Source: Gemmatimonadota bacterium (lineage in GTDB: Bacteria > Gemmatimonadota > Gemmatimonadetes > Gemmatimonadales > Gemmatimonadaceae). From it: 24,439 nt of DNA. Within the stretch, counting starts at the first letter, position 1. Each line of letters opens with the position of its first letter. The DNA lies in contig JAHFCS010000004.1 of NCBI GenBank assembly GCA_023249395.1, forward strand, positions 1-24,439, given 5' to 3'. Position numbers and translations under genes: made by a program. The notes beneath the pieces are model-generated. The model was not told the origin of the DNA and made no database searches. It worked only from the letters and a program-made list of their open reading frames with translations. This document shows, piece after piece, positions 23,870 through 24,439 of the stretch.

Positions 23870-24439
23870 TCAGCGCGCTCTCGCCCGAGCTGCCGAGAGC
23901 AGGCTGTTCAGCTCGCGGTAGCGGCTCGCCATGTCTCGGTCCAGGTCGATCTCATGCGGGTGCTCCAAGAGAGCGCGGAGCTCGTTGCATCGCTCGTCAC
24001 TGGACCGCAGCATTGCCTTGCCGCGCTTCGTATCACCCTCCCCGGGAACTCCGCCCGAGGCTGAAACGGGTGCGGGCGCTGACACCGCCCGCCGGAACTC
24101 CTCGCGCGCAAGCGTCGTGTTGTGCTCCGTCCAGGCGATGTAGCCGGCATAGAAGTGCGCGGGTGAACTGGTGGCGTGCGTCGCGAGTACTGTCGCGAAG
24201 TACTGGCGCGCAGACGCTAGATCGCCGCGCACGAGCGCCACTTCGCCAAGGTGGATAAGCGACCCAGTCTCTTCCTTGTTGATCTCGTGCGCACGACGCA
24301 GGTGCCGCTCCGCCGAATCGAGCTGGAGCGGCGCGTCGGCATCGAGGCAGAGATAGAGCGCTCCAAGCTGCAACTGGGTTCGCGCGCTCCCGGAATTGAG
24401 CGAAACCAAATGCCGCCACGCGCGAGCGGCACCCTCGAA
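23870..24439 (-). CDS. TPR-repeat protein, C-terminal part (runs off right edge)
   Basis: An open frame enters from the right edge in frame with the visible part (FEGAARAWRHLVSLNSGSAR at the edge) and stops at 23870, giving about 189 residues. TPR-like helices are visible: RTQLQLGALYLCLDADAP, then SAERHLRRAHEINKEETGSL, LIHLGEVALVRGDLASARQY and HFYAGYIAWTEHNTTLAREE. The C-terminus has a helical SDERCNELRALLEHPHEI and a basic tail (SAARARAR). The N-terminus, and any other domain, is outside the window; a link to the CRTAC1-type protein next door (also TPR-containing) is likely from position only. Its stop is 10 bases from the stop of that convergent gene. Confidence 0.75.
   Translation of the reverse strand, partial: FEGAARAWRHLVSLNSGSARTQLQLGALYLCLDADAPLQLDSAERHLRRAHEINKEETGSLIHLGEVALVRGDLASARQYFATVLATHATSSPAHFYAGYIAWTEHNTTLAREEFRRAVSAPAPVSASGGVPGEGDTKRGKAMLRSSDERCNELRALLEHPHEIDLDRDMASRYRELNSLLSAARARAR

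Overview
The window looks like a chromosomal segment of a GC-rich, Gram-negative (two-membrane) bacterium. Seven or so products carry Sec or lipoprotein-type N-termini. There is a TonB-dependent receptor with FecR and ECF-sigma neighbours, and a TPR/FG-GAP/ASPIC lipoprotein of a kind common in Gemmatimonadota, Acidobacteriota and Planctomycetota. My best guess is Gemmatimonadota; this is an impression from gene content, not a placement. I see no rRNA, tRNA, CRISPR array, insertion sequence, integrase or phage gene. The gene spacing is tight and no intergenic gap exceeds about 190 bases.

Left part (1-7862): the start of a secreted protein resembling M20-type peptidases runs off the left edge on the minus strand and is divergent from an ACS-type MFS transporter. 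A CPA2-type cation:proton antiporter follows, convergent with the MFS gene. It is divergent from an OPT-family oligopeptide transporter, which is followed on the same strand by a lipoprotein M3 (Dcp-like) peptidyl-dipeptidase. The last two look like a peptide uptake/breakdown module.

Middle part (7837-15187): on the minus strand lies a two-gene cassette of a single-domain HipA-like kinase and a DUF3037 protein, joined by an ATGA overlap. A perfect 13-bp inverted repeat flanks the kinase start codon. Upstream are a DUF4440/SnoaL-like lipoprotein, a Gly-rich lipoprotein of unknown function, and an ECF sigma factor whose frame has no ATG, GTG or TTG start (CTG is the likely start). Divergent from the sigma gene is a FecR-like anti-sigma gene, translationally coupled to a TonB-dependent receptor with an N-terminal STN signalling domain. 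Together these three form a cell-surface signalling unit with an unusual divergent layout.

Right part (15226-24439): an alpha/beta-hydrolase (dienelactone-hydrolase-like) that appears to have lost both its nucleophile Ser and its catalytic His; a serine beta-lactamase-like hydrolase; a coupled pair of small membrane proteins; a lipoprotein of unknown function; the translation factor EttA (ABC-F); a 1187-residue TPR/seven-blade FG-GAP/ASPIC lipoprotein; and the C-terminal part of a TPR protein running off the right edge.

The best candidates for something undescribed are the HipA-like kinase/DUF3037 cassette with its start-flanking inverted repeat, the apparent pseudo-hydrolase, and the non-canonical start and divergent wiring of the sigma/anti-sigma unit.
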